A stretch of DNA of 64,000 bases. Origin: a virus. This document shows, piece after piece, positions 10,901-17,992 of this stretch (position 1 is its first letter; every line of letters starts with the position of its first letter). The position numbers and the translations under genes are program-made. The DNA lies in the IMG/VR virus record IMGVR_UViG_3300031237_000273, positions 1-64,000 of that record, one strand, 5' to 3'. The notes below the pieces were generated by a model. It did no database searches and was not told the DNA's origin. It was given only the letters and a program-made list of their open reading frames with translations.

Positions 10901-11148
10901 TCGCCCAGCGCATCAGCCGCCAGGAAGATGTGATGGCTCAGGTAAACAACCACTCTGTGGATCAAGTAATGCACGGCTTGTTCCCCAAGCGCGTTCTGGA
11001 CACCGTGCTAGATGCCATGACCGACCACGAGAAACTATCGCTGGAAGTGCTGGATAACGAGACCAAGAGCCGTGCTTTTGCCTTGGTGATTTTGAAGATG
11101 CTGAAATCGGCAGCCGCCCTCGATGAATCCGGTTTGCGAAATGCCTGA
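7948..11148 (+). CDS. hsdR: Type I restriction endonuclease subunit HsdR
   Basis: HsdR translocates DNA using ATP and cuts it far from the recognition site. Near residues 147-165 lies the PD-(D/E)XK nuclease core (RLDLVLFVNG...ELK). The superfamily 2 helicase motor follows: Walker A GSGKS near 324, a DEAH box (ADEAHSSQ) near 436, and TGFDQP in the second RecA-like domain. The C-terminal 350 residues are helical and would dock onto HsdM. At 1066 residues it has normal family length and shows no break, so the system looks functional. Its ATG overlaps the last base pairs of hsdS. Confidence 0.95.
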   Translation: MADSKEAQFQKDIIDVLATQGWLVGTASNYNRHTALYTEDVLSYFKDAWPERWEKFAKANPNAPEDILIQKLVRELEQSGTLDVLRHGFKLPAVKVELCSFQPDHGMNPDTLKRYQRNRLRVVPEVSYSPHAREAGSNGQSYNPRLDLVLFVNGIPTATLELKSEFKQSVENAKRQYRYDRPVNDPLTRKPEPLLTFKRGALVHFAVGQNEVAMTTKLAGKDTFFLPFNLGTDEGGAGNPMPADDSQYATGYLWQRLFQPDAWLKVLGRFLHLDKKTSESFDGTPVTKETMIFPRYHQWEVVNKLVNTTRAEGPGKRYLVQHSAGSGKSNSIAWTAHQLASLYDTAGQRLFNSVIVVTDRTVLDSQLQNAIYQFEHAQGVVKPISRDVGNQSKSEQLAEALAEQTRIIIVTIQTFPALFDALDKYPKLASGRYAVIADEAHSSQTGSSASKLKQILGSDALDAEEVSAEELLDAAVQARQPNERISYYAFTATPKAKTLELFGRPADSTLPASSSNKPEAFHLYSMRQAIEEGFILDVLRNYTTYSTAWKIAHPDGEDDEVDSKKARIKLARWVRLHPYNISQKVEVIVEHFRANIRNLLNGQAKAMVVTSSRQEAVRYQLAVRAYVQQMGYNDVHPLVAFSGSVLPDEVIPEEVTESSSLLNPGLNGRDLAVAFDTQDFNVMIAANKYQTGFDQPKLCAMYVDKKLQGVDCVQTLSRLNRTFGDSKETFILDFFNEPQDILDAFLPYYTKAELTDVTDPQIIYDLQKKLDAEGIYHWQEVEAFSIAFFDPKAAASKLSYYCTPAKERFAKRYAFSVESRQQALDFKRTAEANGDSGGLKKAEHALKEAGEQIDQLDLFRKNLQSFVRLYEFLSQIVPYEDRELEQLCVYAKHLHPLLRVDRLQQDDVDVGELQLSHYRLSKRAEHQLRLNEEHGEYTLKPGSDVGSGKPHDPEKKRLSEIIEALNDIFGAEVSDDDQLQFLTGIAQRISRQEDVMAQVNNHSVDQVMHGLFPKRVLDTVLDAMTDHEKLSLEVLDNETKSRAFALVILKMLKSAAALDESGLRNA

Positions 11149-11260
11149 AACCAAATAAATCGCATCAACAAAATACGCGCCGACATCTGTTTTTTGCCGA
11201 CTGCTGCCTGTCGTCACCGGCTGCAATGGGTCGTTTACCGCTCATCGCGACAGGCAGCAA

Positions 11261-11455
11261 CCGGCCGATGCTGTTGAAAACAGTCGGTCTGCCCAAACTG
11301 CCTGATCATTGACTGGTGAAAACGCCTTTTTTTGCACGCTGATACGTGAAATCCGAGTCCGGAAGCCCTTGCCAAAAGTAAAGATTTCAATCTCGGACGC
11401 GTACTTTTCTGATGCGCAAACCATCCTCGACTTTTTCACCAGAATCGGCCAAAAG
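11261..11455. repeat. Second inverted-repeat intergenic element
   Basis: The left end reads GGCCGATGCTGTTGAAAACAGTCG. The right end, read on the other strand, gives GGCCGATTCTGGTGAAAAAGTCG. These imperfect terminal repeats enclose about 150 bp with no open frame. It differs from the element at 4371. The remainder of 11,149-11,701 holds Pseudomonas-type GCTGCCTGTCG repeat text and no gene. Confidence 0.5.
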
Positions 11456-11701
11456 CGGTCAGTCGCGATAGATTTGTAGAGCAGGGATTGTGTGCGGTTC
11501 TCTCCGAGGTTAGCCTTGCGCAAGCCTGAACACCGCCAGCTAAGGGAACTGCAGGATTGGTGCATTTAATCCACGCCTTTACATCTCCCGAATCTATTCC
11601 AGATCAGTCTGCTGGTATTACCCGTCATGTTATCCACCAAATGGTGTGTTTAAATGCACTATCTGGTGTCTATTTATAGTTAGAAACCAAAGGAATTTTC
11701 C

Positions 11702-12106
11702 GTGCCCACCCAAAAACGACATCCAGACAATCATGTACTCGATCCAATAGTAAAGCCCCTTGCCTCCAAGGCATTCTTAATCTTTATTTCTTTAGCAGCC
11801 ATTGCTGCAGGAATTACTTTTTCAGTAGTTCATGAAAACTGGTCGTGGATCAATCGATTTGGCGCGGTGGTTATAGTGGCCGGCCTGCTCTTTACTATGT
11901 CACCCCTGTTTTCAGACGGAATTTATAAGTCACAATCCGGCGCTGGGCGCTTCGCTGAGCTCCACATTGATGGCACGCCAATAATCACGACAGCAGAAGA
12001 ACGGAAAATTGGTAACAATGTTGCGCTAGGTATCGTTATTACTGCTATTGGCACGCTAACTAACGCATTTGGCGACTTACTAGGTAATTGCGTATATAAC
12101 TTCTAG
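11702..12106 (+). CDS. Small membrane protein, first gene of a cassette-like array
   Basis: A 134-residue protein with three hydrophobic stretches (about residues 22-42, 52-72 and 110-130), so probably an inner-membrane protein with a short cytosolic N-terminus. The start is GTG with AAAGGA just upstream. GTTAGAA at 11,679-11,685, a sequence that fits an integron recombination point, lies 17 bases before the start. The stop codon falls inside the following attC-like site, as is common in gene cassettes. No family is recognised. Confidence 0.65.
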   Translation: MPTQKRHPDNHVLDPIVKPLASKAFLIFISLAAIAAGITFSVVHENWSWINRFGAVVIVAGLLFTMSPLFSDGIYKSQSGAGRFAELHIDGTPIITTAEERKIGNNVALGIVITAIGTLTNAFGDLLGNCVYNF

Positions 12107-12150
12107 CTATACGCTCAATGTCGCTCACTCCGCTAGCTTAACCGTTATGT
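12094..12150 (+). other. attC-like site 1 (weak)
   Basis: ATATAAC at 12,094 pairs with the TAAC/GTTA core of GTTATGT at 12,144-12,150, and inner TAGC/GCTA pairs can form. The length, about 57 bp, is at the short end for attC. The match to consensus is poorer than at the next two sites. Position immediately after a stop codon and before the next gene is as expected for a cassette boundary. Confidence 0.4.
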
Positions 12151-12164
12151 CTTAGGGGTAGATT

Positions 12165-13100
12165 ATGGATTATAAACTAGACATCAAAGCAAACGCTTTG
12201 GACAGCTTCAATGAGGCTCTGGAAAAATTCGAACAAGGCGAGAACGGCAATACCAAATCATACAAGTTTGCAATCCTGCACGCATCTCACTTTCTAGAAC
12301 TAATATTAAAAATATACATTATCTCAATAAATGAAAATCTTGTTTTTTCTAAATGCTATCGACACGTTGCAAAGAAAGCAAAAGACGAAAACGTAAATAT
12401 TCTAGAAGCCTTTGAAGTAATCACCAAAGAAAACTTCGACCTTAACTCTCTAATAGACACAGATAGCAGCCCACACACAATCACTCTTGACCAAGCGTTG
12501 GACTTTGCAAGATGTGAAAAATGCAAAATTACAGGCGTTAACTTTGTTGATACTGAGTTTTGCAGTGACATTGAATGGATCAAAGGACTAAGAAACAACA
12601 TCGAGCATTTCCAGTTCAAGCTTGAACCCAAAGAGGTTCGACTTTGCATTGGTCGCTTAGTTAGGAGCGTCATTGAGTTTCTTGATATTTTCGACCTGTT
12701 TAATCTGGAGAGTGAAATCGGAAAGGATAGGTTTCATATTTTTGAAACTCTTGCCGATGAGTACACTCAACTTTTAAGAGAAGCCACTCGCGAGGTTGAA
12801 GAGCAAGAATCTGAAACCTTCAGAGGCATCAGGCACAAACACTATGTATTCATCGACTGGAACATATATACATGCCCTGGATGCAACAACCACACAATGA
12901 TTCCCAATCACGAATCCAGTACTGGATACAAATGTACTTTTTGTAAGAACGAAGAAAGCGGCGAAATTGAAGTGCCATGCGATTGCTGTGGTGCACTTTC
13001 ACCTTCCGATGAAATGGACACTTGGTCGATGGATGACGGCTCAATCGAATATCGGTGTTATTTCTGCTCTGGACAGTATCAAATCGACAAAGGCGATTAA
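12165..13100 (+). CDS. HEPN-domain protein with C-terminal zinc ribbons
   Basis: A 311-residue protein. The first 190 residues are helical and contain LRNNIEHF, with Arg143 and His148 forming the R-x4-H motif that marks HEPN ribonucleases. After a charged helical linker, the last 75 residues hold two zinc-ribbon-like Cys clusters: CPGC near 237 paired with CTFC near 256, and CDCC near 271 paired with CYFC near 297. HEPN proteins act in toxin-antitoxin, CRISPR and abortive-infection systems, often cutting RNA; the zinc ribbons could bind nucleic acid. Its function here is inferred. The gene is AT-rich, has AGGGG before the ATG, and is followed at once by an attC-like site. Confidence 0.7.
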   Translation: MDYKLDIKANALDSFNEALEKFEQGENGNTKSYKFAILHASHFLELILKIYIISINENLVFSKCYRHVAKKAKDENVNILEAFEVITKENFDLNSLIDTDSSPHTITLDQALDFARCEKCKITGVNFVDTEFCSDIEWIKGLRNNIEHFQFKLEPKEVRLCIGRLVRSVIEFLDIFDLFNLESEIGKDRFHIFETLADEYTQLLREATREVEEQESETFRGIRHKHYVFIDWNIYTCPGCNNHTMIPNHESSTGYKCTFCKNEESGEIEVPCDCCGALSPSDEMDTWSMDDGSIEYRCYFCSGQYQIDKGD

Positions 13101-13187
13101 CATAACTATATACTCAACCTCATTGGCTTCGCTCGCTGGACTTGCAAAAGCTACGCTTTTGCTCGCCGGTTAGCACAGCCGTTAGAT
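13095..13187 (+). other. attC-like site 2 (strong)
   Basis: Starts at the stop codon with GATTAAC/ACATAAC and ends with GTTAGAT, which fits the integron core consensus GTTRRRY. CTCAACC and GGTTAGC form the inner box pair. The centre folds through GCAAAAGC-TAC-GCTTTTGC. Size (about 90 bp), end sequences and the imperfect palindrome are all as expected for an attC recombination site. Confidence 0.7.
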
Positions 13188-13207
13188 TTTTTAGGTACGT
13201 GGATATT

Positions 13208-13747
13208 ATGCCAAAGCGAGCAACTTCATTAACAGGCGCTGCTGGCGAGCATTATGTGGCCTATAAGCTCTCTGCAATGGGCTATCCTACAGCTCTGACC
13301 AGAGGCGGCTCACCGGTGATCGACCTGATGGTGGGCGATTTAAGTGGTAACGGCTCCATATCCATACAGGTAAAGACTTCCAACAGCGCCCGTCGTATTC
13401 ACAAGAGGGATAAGAACAAAGATAAAGATAGGTGGGAATGGGATGTCGGGAGTAAGGGTAAGACGCTGAAGGGGGAGTCAATTTTTTACGCCTTCGTGAA
13501 CTTGAAGGGCGCCCCAAGCGCTATCAAGAACCCACATCCAGAAGTATTCATTGTCCCCTCCGAGGATGTTGCTTTTTATCTTGATCGCCCGATGAGCCGC
13601 TATATGTTTTGGATAAAGGACAAGGATAAGGACCGCTACCTGGAAGCTTGGCACCTAATCACTGACCGCCTCCTTGGCCCTGTTTCTGCTGGTCCAATCG
13701 ATGAGGTGGAGTCAGCCGATGTGGAAAGCGTCGTGGAGCCTGCTTGA
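13208..13747 (+). CDS. PD-(D/E)XK nuclease-like protein in a gene cassette
   Basis: A 179-residue protein. I start it at 13,208 because the frame upstream of that point runs through the attC-like site. GAAGEHYVAYKLSAMGY is followed by VIDLMVG and SISIQVKTSN: the Glu, Asp and Gln-x-Lys pattern matches the catalytic core of the PD-(D/E)XK superfamily (Holliday-junction resolvase and restriction-enzyme fold). The middle is rich in Lys/Asp repeats. No methyltransferase or antitoxin is adjacent in its own cassette. It may be a stand-alone nuclease or an RNA/DNA-repair protein. Confidence 0.6.
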   Translation: MPKRATSLTGAAGEHYVAYKLSAMGYPTALTRGGSPVIDLMVGDLSGNGSISIQVKTSNSARRIHKRDKNKDKDRWEWDVGSKGKTLKGESIFYAFVNLKGAPSAIKNPHPEVFIVPSEDVAFYLDRPMSRYMFWIKDKDKDRYLEAWHLITDRLLGPVSAGPIDEVESADVESVVEPA

Positions 13748-13771
13748 TCTTTCATTTTAGTTGGCATCGAA

Positions 13772-13859
13772 GCCCAACAATCGGTTCAAATCGTTCGGTT
13801 AGCTCACAGGAACAGCCAAACGCTACGCGCTTGCCCGCCCTTTAACCTGGTCGTTAGTA
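13772..13859 (+). other. attC-like site 3 (strong)
   Basis: GCCCAAC (13,772) opens the site and GTTAGTA (13,853) closes it. The inner boxes GGTTCAAA and TTTAACC pair over seven bases with one unpaired C, the extra-helical base that marks the recombining strand of real attC sites. The 88-bp length is typical. Confidence 0.65.
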
Positions 13860-14138
13860 TCCGCAACGGGTCGGTGGCTGCCCTTCGTGACAGTCAGTAA
13901 TCGGCCAGGAGCAATCAGCATACAAGAAAGTTCATGTCTACGTGCACTGTTAGATTTGTCGTCTATACTAATCAAGCAACGTGAGCTTATCACTTTTTCA
14001 ACGTGTTTAATTGCTGGCGCACTCACAGATTAAATCTATCATTGCAGCTTGGCACTGGAATGCTTTTTTCAATGCAACTACATTCTCAATAAAGTTTGCA
14101 TGCCGCTCAACTGTAGCTTTTCCTCAATGGAGACTTAC

Positions 14139-14891
14139 ATGATGCCACCAGACGAAATACTAAAAAAGATACATGAATACGTTTACTGGCATTACGATAT
14201 TGACGATGGCTATTCAACACACGACCAAGAGATGGAGATAAAAATAGAAATAGAAGCGTACAATAAATATATACATCTTTTCGATGGCATTCCGGACGAT
14301 ATAGCAAGGGAAATACAGGGCTACTGCAATCATGACGACAACTCCTCATGGAGTGACACTTTTGATCTCTGCGAAGATGAGATAGAGGCATACAAATCCA
14401 TAACGAGCTATCACGATGAGGAAATTGACGAGATCACAGTAAAACGATTAATTAATGCCGCAAAAACAGATGTCGCCTCAGAGCTTTCTAGTAGCGAGTA
14501 CTTATACATCTGGGACACTTTCCAAAAATATTTAAGCGAAATAAAAACCATAAGAAATATTTCTCGTGAAGTCGAGCCGTTTCGCGACTTACTTATAGAA
14601 ATGGAAGAAATAATCGCTTCCGAGTGCTACAATGGCAATATTCAAAATTATAGTTCATGGGGTGTATGGGACGGCGAAGGTAGATTTTTCAGATACCCAG
14701 TTACCTTTTCATCCCCACTATTGGAGAAAAAGGAGCGACATATTCCAGATCACCTTACTACAGACAACCTGATCCTTGGGAAGTATAAGTTTGGCGCGAA
14801 TCATCTATATATTTACAAGGCACTGATAAAAGTCATAAGGCATATGGAGAAAAAATATGAAATATCGCTTACTGATCTGAATAAAAAATGA
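14139..14891 (+). CDS. Hypothetical acidic protein, 250 aa
   Basis: I start this gene at 14,139, with GGAG six bases upstream; in-frame ATGs at 14,049, 14,100 and 14,127 have no such site. The protein is acidic, helix-rich and strongly AT-biased, with many Glu, Asp, Ile and Lys. No signal peptide, membrane span or recognisable domain is visible. It lies just after the last attC-like site, so it may be the final cassette with its own site lost, since no attC follows it. Between 13,860 and 14,138 there is only repeat-like text. Confidence 0.55.
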   Translation: MMPPDEILKKIHEYVYWHYDIDDGYSTHDQEMEIKIEIEAYNKYIHLFDGIPDDIAREIQGYCNHDDNSSWSDTFDLCEDEIEAYKSITSYHDEEIDEITVKRLINAAKTDVASELSSSEYLYIWDTFQKYLSEIKTIRNISREVEPFRDLLIEMEEIIASECYNGNIQNYSSWGVWDGEGRFFRYPVTFSSPLLEKKERHIPDHLTTDNLILGKYKFGANHLYIYKALIKVIRHMEKKYEISLTDLNKK

Positions 14892-14922
14892 AAAGTGCCC
14901 TTGTTTTCCTGACGAAGGGCAC
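14890..14922 (-). terminator. Intrinsic terminator, mainly for minus-strand transcripts
   Basis: GTGCCCTT / AAGGGCAC, 8-bp stem with a 12-base loop, followed on the minus strand by TTTT and then a further T-rich stretch. It would end transcription of the integrase-repA operon and also meets the convergent gene at 14,891. Confidence 0.6.
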
Positions 14923-14982
14923 GGCGAACGCGACATTATTCGAGAAGAAACACGACGCGGATGGCAAGGCCAAATTGCTAGA

Positions 14983-15144
14983 TTAGTGTATGCGGCAAAT
15001 CAAACAACGCTGCCGACATGCCAGACAGTTTATCCATTGGCCGCTTCTGGCCGAGCAGATGTGCTCGACGGGGCGCCAACGCACGTTTTCGCCATTGGCT
15101 TCTACCGTCTGGAGGTCCCGACGCAAATAGTCCAAGGTGGTCAT
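14983..15144 (-). CDS. Small Cys-rich protein, 53 aa
   Basis: An ATG with GAGGAG eight to ten bases upstream opens a 53-residue frame. The second half contains HIC, INCLACRQRCLIC and thus six Cys/His ligands that could form a small zinc site. It lies after repA on the same strand and before the terminator, so it probably closes the island's replication operon. I do not recognise the family. Confidence 0.5.
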   Translation of the reverse strand: MTTLDYLRRDLQTVEANGENVRWRPVEHICSARSGQWINCLACRQRCLICRIH

Positions 15145-15268
15145 AGTCAAAACTCCTCTAGGTCGGGTAATTCATCGACCTGTTCGCCCCCCCTTCGATA
15201 CACCTCCGATTACTTCCCGACATGCCCGAAAGGCAAAGGTTTGTAGGCGTCCGAATAGTCCGAAGTCC

Positions 15269-16381
15269 CTAAGGGTTTCGTTTTCTTCGGACAGACTCAG
15301 TTACCAGGACATGCGGTCCGTCCCGCTCAACTATTCCACGCTTCTGCAAGCCTTCACACGCCTCCTTGGCGCGGTTGCGCTCCAGCCCAGCAACCTCGCA
15401 GCGCGCCTTCCAGTCATCGAACAGGATGTTGATCGGATGATCTTCTCGGCCCTGCTTGGCAAGCCGCGTGGCGACCTCTCCCCATATCTGGTTCAGGACG
15501 TCCAGAGCCTTCTGCTGGTTCTTCCCCTGCGGCTTCGTCGCAGGAACAGGTGCGGTGTACTCAGTCAACTTCAACGCCGCGCCGCCAACCAAACTTCCGC
15601 TATCGTCGTGCACCGGCACCCCCACTAGCTCGAAGGCGAGCGGCGGCGGCTCTTCTGCGTCCTTCATCTTGCGCGGAGTCAGTCGGATCAGTTTGTCTAC
15701 GTCGCTCCGACTGACTTCGTACTCGGCATCAGCCGCCCCCTTCAGGGCGGAAGACCCACGCGCGCCCTTTTCCCCGTCCTTACCGCTATGGTGGACGATC
15801 AGCACAGTAGCCTTCCACTGTCGGCGTAGCACGTCGGCATTGCGCACAAACAGCCCAACTTCCGTTGCGCTGTTTTCGTCGCCGCCGAAGTTGCGGGCCA
15901 TCGTGTCGATAACGATCAGAGCCGGGGCTTCGCCGGTTGCGTCTGCGAGTTGCTGAACCGACTCGGCTACCTTCGCCACGTTGGTGGCGCTGGATAGATC
16001 GGTGGGGGTGTCGGACACGAATAACAGTGCCGGCATGTCGGTGACATTGTGCTGTGCCCATGCTCGCAAGCGTCGCGCCAGCCCATTGTGGCCTTCGCCC
16101 GCAATGTAGAACACTGTTCCCTGCTTCACATCATGCCCGTGGAACGGGATACCCATAGCAATGCAGCACGACACATCCAGGGCCAAGAAGGATTTGCCCT
16201 TGCCGGGTGGGCCATACACTACAGCAAGCGCATCTTCCTCGATGTATCCGCGAACTAGCCACGCGACTGGCTTCACTGGCATGTCGCAGGCGGCGATGAA
16301 CCGGAACGGCGTTGTGCTGGAAAGACGCTGGTCAACCTCGGCCCACTGGTCGCCATAACGGTCTTGTACTTTTGCATTCAT
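15269..16381 (-). CDS. RepA-like RecA-fold ATPase (hexameric replicative helicase family)
   Basis: Walker A GPPGKGKSF near residue 45 and a Walker B-type strand ending ALIVIDTMARN near 150 define a RecA-like ATPase of the RepA/AAA_25 type, which unwinds DNA at plasmid and satellite-phage origins. The C-terminal 120 residues contain a winged-helix-like segment. I start it at the ATG ending at 16,381, where ATGA overlaps the stop of the zinc-finger gene; an upstream in-frame ATG at 16,396 lies inside that gene. Together with the CHC2-type protein it would form the replication module of a P4-like integrative island. Confidence 0.8.
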   Translation of the reverse strand: MNAKVQDRYGDQWAEVDQRLSSTTPFRFIAACDMPVKPVAWLVRGYIEEDALAVVYGPPGKGKSFLALDVSCCIAMGIPFHGHDVKQGTVFYIAGEGHNGLARRLRAWAQHNVTDMPALLFVSDTPTDLSSATNVAKVAESVQQLADATGEAPALIVIDTMARNFGGDENSATEVGLFVRNADVLRRQWKATVLIVHHSGKDGEKGARGSSALKGAADAEYEVSRSDVDKLIRLTPRKMKDAEEPPPLAFELVGVPVHDDSGSLVGGAALKLTEYTAPVPATKPQGKNQQKALDVLNQIWGEVATRLAKQGREDHPINILFDDWKARCEVAGLERNRAKEACEGLQKRGIVERDGPHVLVTESVRRKRNP

Positions 16382-16770
16382 ACACGCTCCTCCCATTGAG
16401 CCAGACGGCGACGTGCCAACTCCAAGCGGTCTAGATCTGACTTCGGCAGCTTCTCGCCTTGAGCTAGCAGGGACAGGCCAATCGCGACGATGTGACGCTC
16501 GTGCTCAACTGCCGCACGACTGGGCCCTCTTCGGGGGAAGCGCTGGCCGCCATCAGGAAACAGGTCGCGCATCTCCAGGCCGACAGCAGTGACGATTTGC
16601 GCCGCCGAGCAGCCAGCCCAGCATTTCAGCAGTAGCGTGCCGTCCCCTGCTTCCGTGATCTTCAGGCTCGGATTGCGGTCATCATGAGCTGGGCAGCAGG
16701 CGACCCATTGGCTTGGTTTAAGGGGGCGCACCTTATTTAGACGCGGCAACAGCTTGTCGGCGGGCATCAT
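16378..16770 (-). CDS. CHC2-type zinc-finger protein, primase N-terminal-like
   Basis: A 130-residue protein with WVACCPAHDDRNPSL and LLKCWAGCSA: the C-x2-H...C-x3-C pattern and spacing of the CHC2 zinc finger of DnaG-type primases. No Toprim domain follows, so it is a stand-alone finger that probably works with the RepA-like ATPase encoded next. Start and stop both overlap neighbours as ATGA, showing translational coupling. Confidence 0.8.
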   Translation of the reverse strand: MMPADKLLPRLNKVRPLKPSQWVACCPAHDDRNPSLKITEAGDGTLLLKCWAGCSAAQIVTAVGLEMRDLFPDGGQRFPRRGPSRAAVEHERHIVAIGLSLLAQGEKLPKSDLDRLELARRRLAQWEERV

Positions 16771-17039
16771 TGCTGTACCTCGCAAAGCCAGCAAAGGGAG
16801 ATCAGGACCAAGGGGGGCTGTAGGCCGACGGCATGCTCGTTGCGGAGCAAGTCAGTGGCGCGATTGTGAAATGCGGACGAGTTGCTCGCAGCGCCGTGCT
16901 TCAAGGGCGGTGCTCCGAACGGAGATTTGGAGACAGCTGTGCGAAGGTTTGCCGACCGGGCAATCGAGCGCGCTTTTCGATTTGACTGAGCCTGCATCAC
17001 TTCGAGGAAATTTTTCTTCGCTAAGGCGGCCATTTTCAT
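16767..17039 (-). CDS. Small basic protein between alpA-like gene and primase finger
   Basis: A 90-residue, Lys/Arg/Ala/Ser-rich protein. Its ATG overlaps the stop of the AlpA-like gene and its stop overlaps the next ATG, both as ATGA. This double coupling is the main reason to accept it as a gene. No known domain, and no membrane segment except a weak hydrophobic patch near the C-terminus. Confidence 0.55.
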   Translation of the reverse strand: MKMAALAKKNFLEVMQAQSNRKARSIARSANLRTAVSKSPFGAPPLKHGAASNSSAFHNRATDLLRNEHAVGLQPPLVLISLCWLCEVQQ

Positions 17040-17257
17040 TCTGCATCCCTCGCTTCGATTTTGGCGCGCAGCCATGCATCCACCTCAGCCACGACGTAAT
17101 ACGCAGCAGCCTGGCGGGTGTCGCCGTCTTTGATCGGCTTCGGGAAGGTCGGGTCTTTCTTGCGGAGCTTGTCTAGGCCGGAGCGGGACAGGTCCAGCCA
17201 TTGACAGAGCGCTGGCTGACGGATGAGAGCTTTCGGGGGAATTGTTACTGGTTGCAT
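17036..17257 (-). CDS. AlpA-family DNA-binding regulator
   Basis: A 73-residue protein starting at the ATG ending 17,257, with GGAGG eight bases upstream. It has a winged-helix excisionase/AlpA pattern: ALCQWLDLSRSGLDKLRKKD, then FPKPI, a basic turn and VAEVDAWLRAKI. Such proteins activate integrase or act as excision factors in P4-like satellites. It is the first gene of a coupled set leading to RepA. A hairpin in its leader overlaps the ribosome site. Confidence 0.75.
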   Translation of the reverse strand: MQPVTIPPKALIRQPALCQWLDLSRSGLDKLRKKDPTFPKPIKDGDTRQAAAYYVVAEVDAWLRAKIEARDAE

Positions 17258-17265
17258 TTGAGCGC

Positions 17266-17283
17266 CTCCGTATCGGTACGGAG
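17266..17283 (-). promoter_or_regulatory. Inverted repeat in the alpA leader, overlapping the ribosome-binding site
   Basis: CTCCGTA-TCGG-TACGGAG, a perfect 7-bp stem. On the minus strand its second arm includes the GGAG part of the alpA ribosome site. It could be an RNA hairpin limiting AlpA translation or a DNA operator for AlpA itself. The sequence cannot separate the two. Confidence 0.4.
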
Positions 17284-17329
17284 CCATTTTTGTTGAACCC
17301 CCGATTGCTGTCGCAGTGCTCAAAAGAGA

Positions 17330-17992
17330 TTAGTTAGAGGCTTTTTTCCCCCCTTTTTTTGCACGTCTGATCAGTTTTTCGATTTCGACAATATCCTCTG
17401 GCACCTCGACTCCTGCAGCAACGAGAAGCTCTCGGGCGAGTTCTGCAGCTCTGCGTTTGGTCATCTTCGCTAAGGATGACTGCCGTAGCTTGTCTGCGGT
17501 ATCAGCCAGCAAAGCATCTCGCTGAAACTTCGGCTTCACGCCACGAATAGTTGGAGCGGCCTCCAACTTCTGCTCGCTAATATCCAACACATCGGACATC
17601 ACGGTGGCCATCGCCTCAAGGTCAGAAAGCAAGCCACCGCTGAAAAAGCACCCATGGCTACGCCAGCAGGCGTCGTTGATGAGACCCTCGACGAAAGGAG
17701 AGAAATTGCTTAGCCGCTGTAGCGTTCCACGAAGACTCAGGTGCGCCCGCTGTATTTCGCGAATTTCTTCGTGGCGCGCTGGTCCTTTTTCCGTTTCGCG
17801 GGTGACCGCTCTGTAGGACCCAAGCCTTTGCTTTAACCATTCCTGAAGATCGCCGTCGTGATGTTCGGCCAGGTCAGCGATAATTGCCTGAGCAGGATCA
17901 GACAGGCTTTCATCGACCAAATCACCTGTACCCCACTCGGGTTTATTGTCGAATACTGGAAGTGCCTTTGATCGCTTGCCTCGTTTCGTCAT
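17330..17992 (-). CDS. Hypothetical protein co-transcribed with integrase
   Basis: A 220-residue, helical, basic protein with a Lys-rich tail (RRAKKGGKK). It overlaps the integrase stop as ATGA, so the two are translated together. No domain is recognised. Proteins at this position in P4-like islands are usually island-specific accessory factors. Positive charge at both ends makes nucleic-acid contact plausible but unproven. Confidence 0.6.
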   Translation of the reverse strand: MTKRGKRSKALPVFDNKPEWGTGDLVDESLSDPAQAIIADLAEHHDGDLQEWLKQRLGSYRAVTRETEKGPARHEEIREIQRAHLSLRGTLQRLSNFSPFVEGLINDACWRSHGCFFSGGLLSDLEAMATVMSDVLDISEQKLEAAPTIRGVKPKFQRDALLADTADKLRQSSLAKMTKRRAAELARELLVAAGVEVPEDIVEIEKLIRRAKKGGKKASN

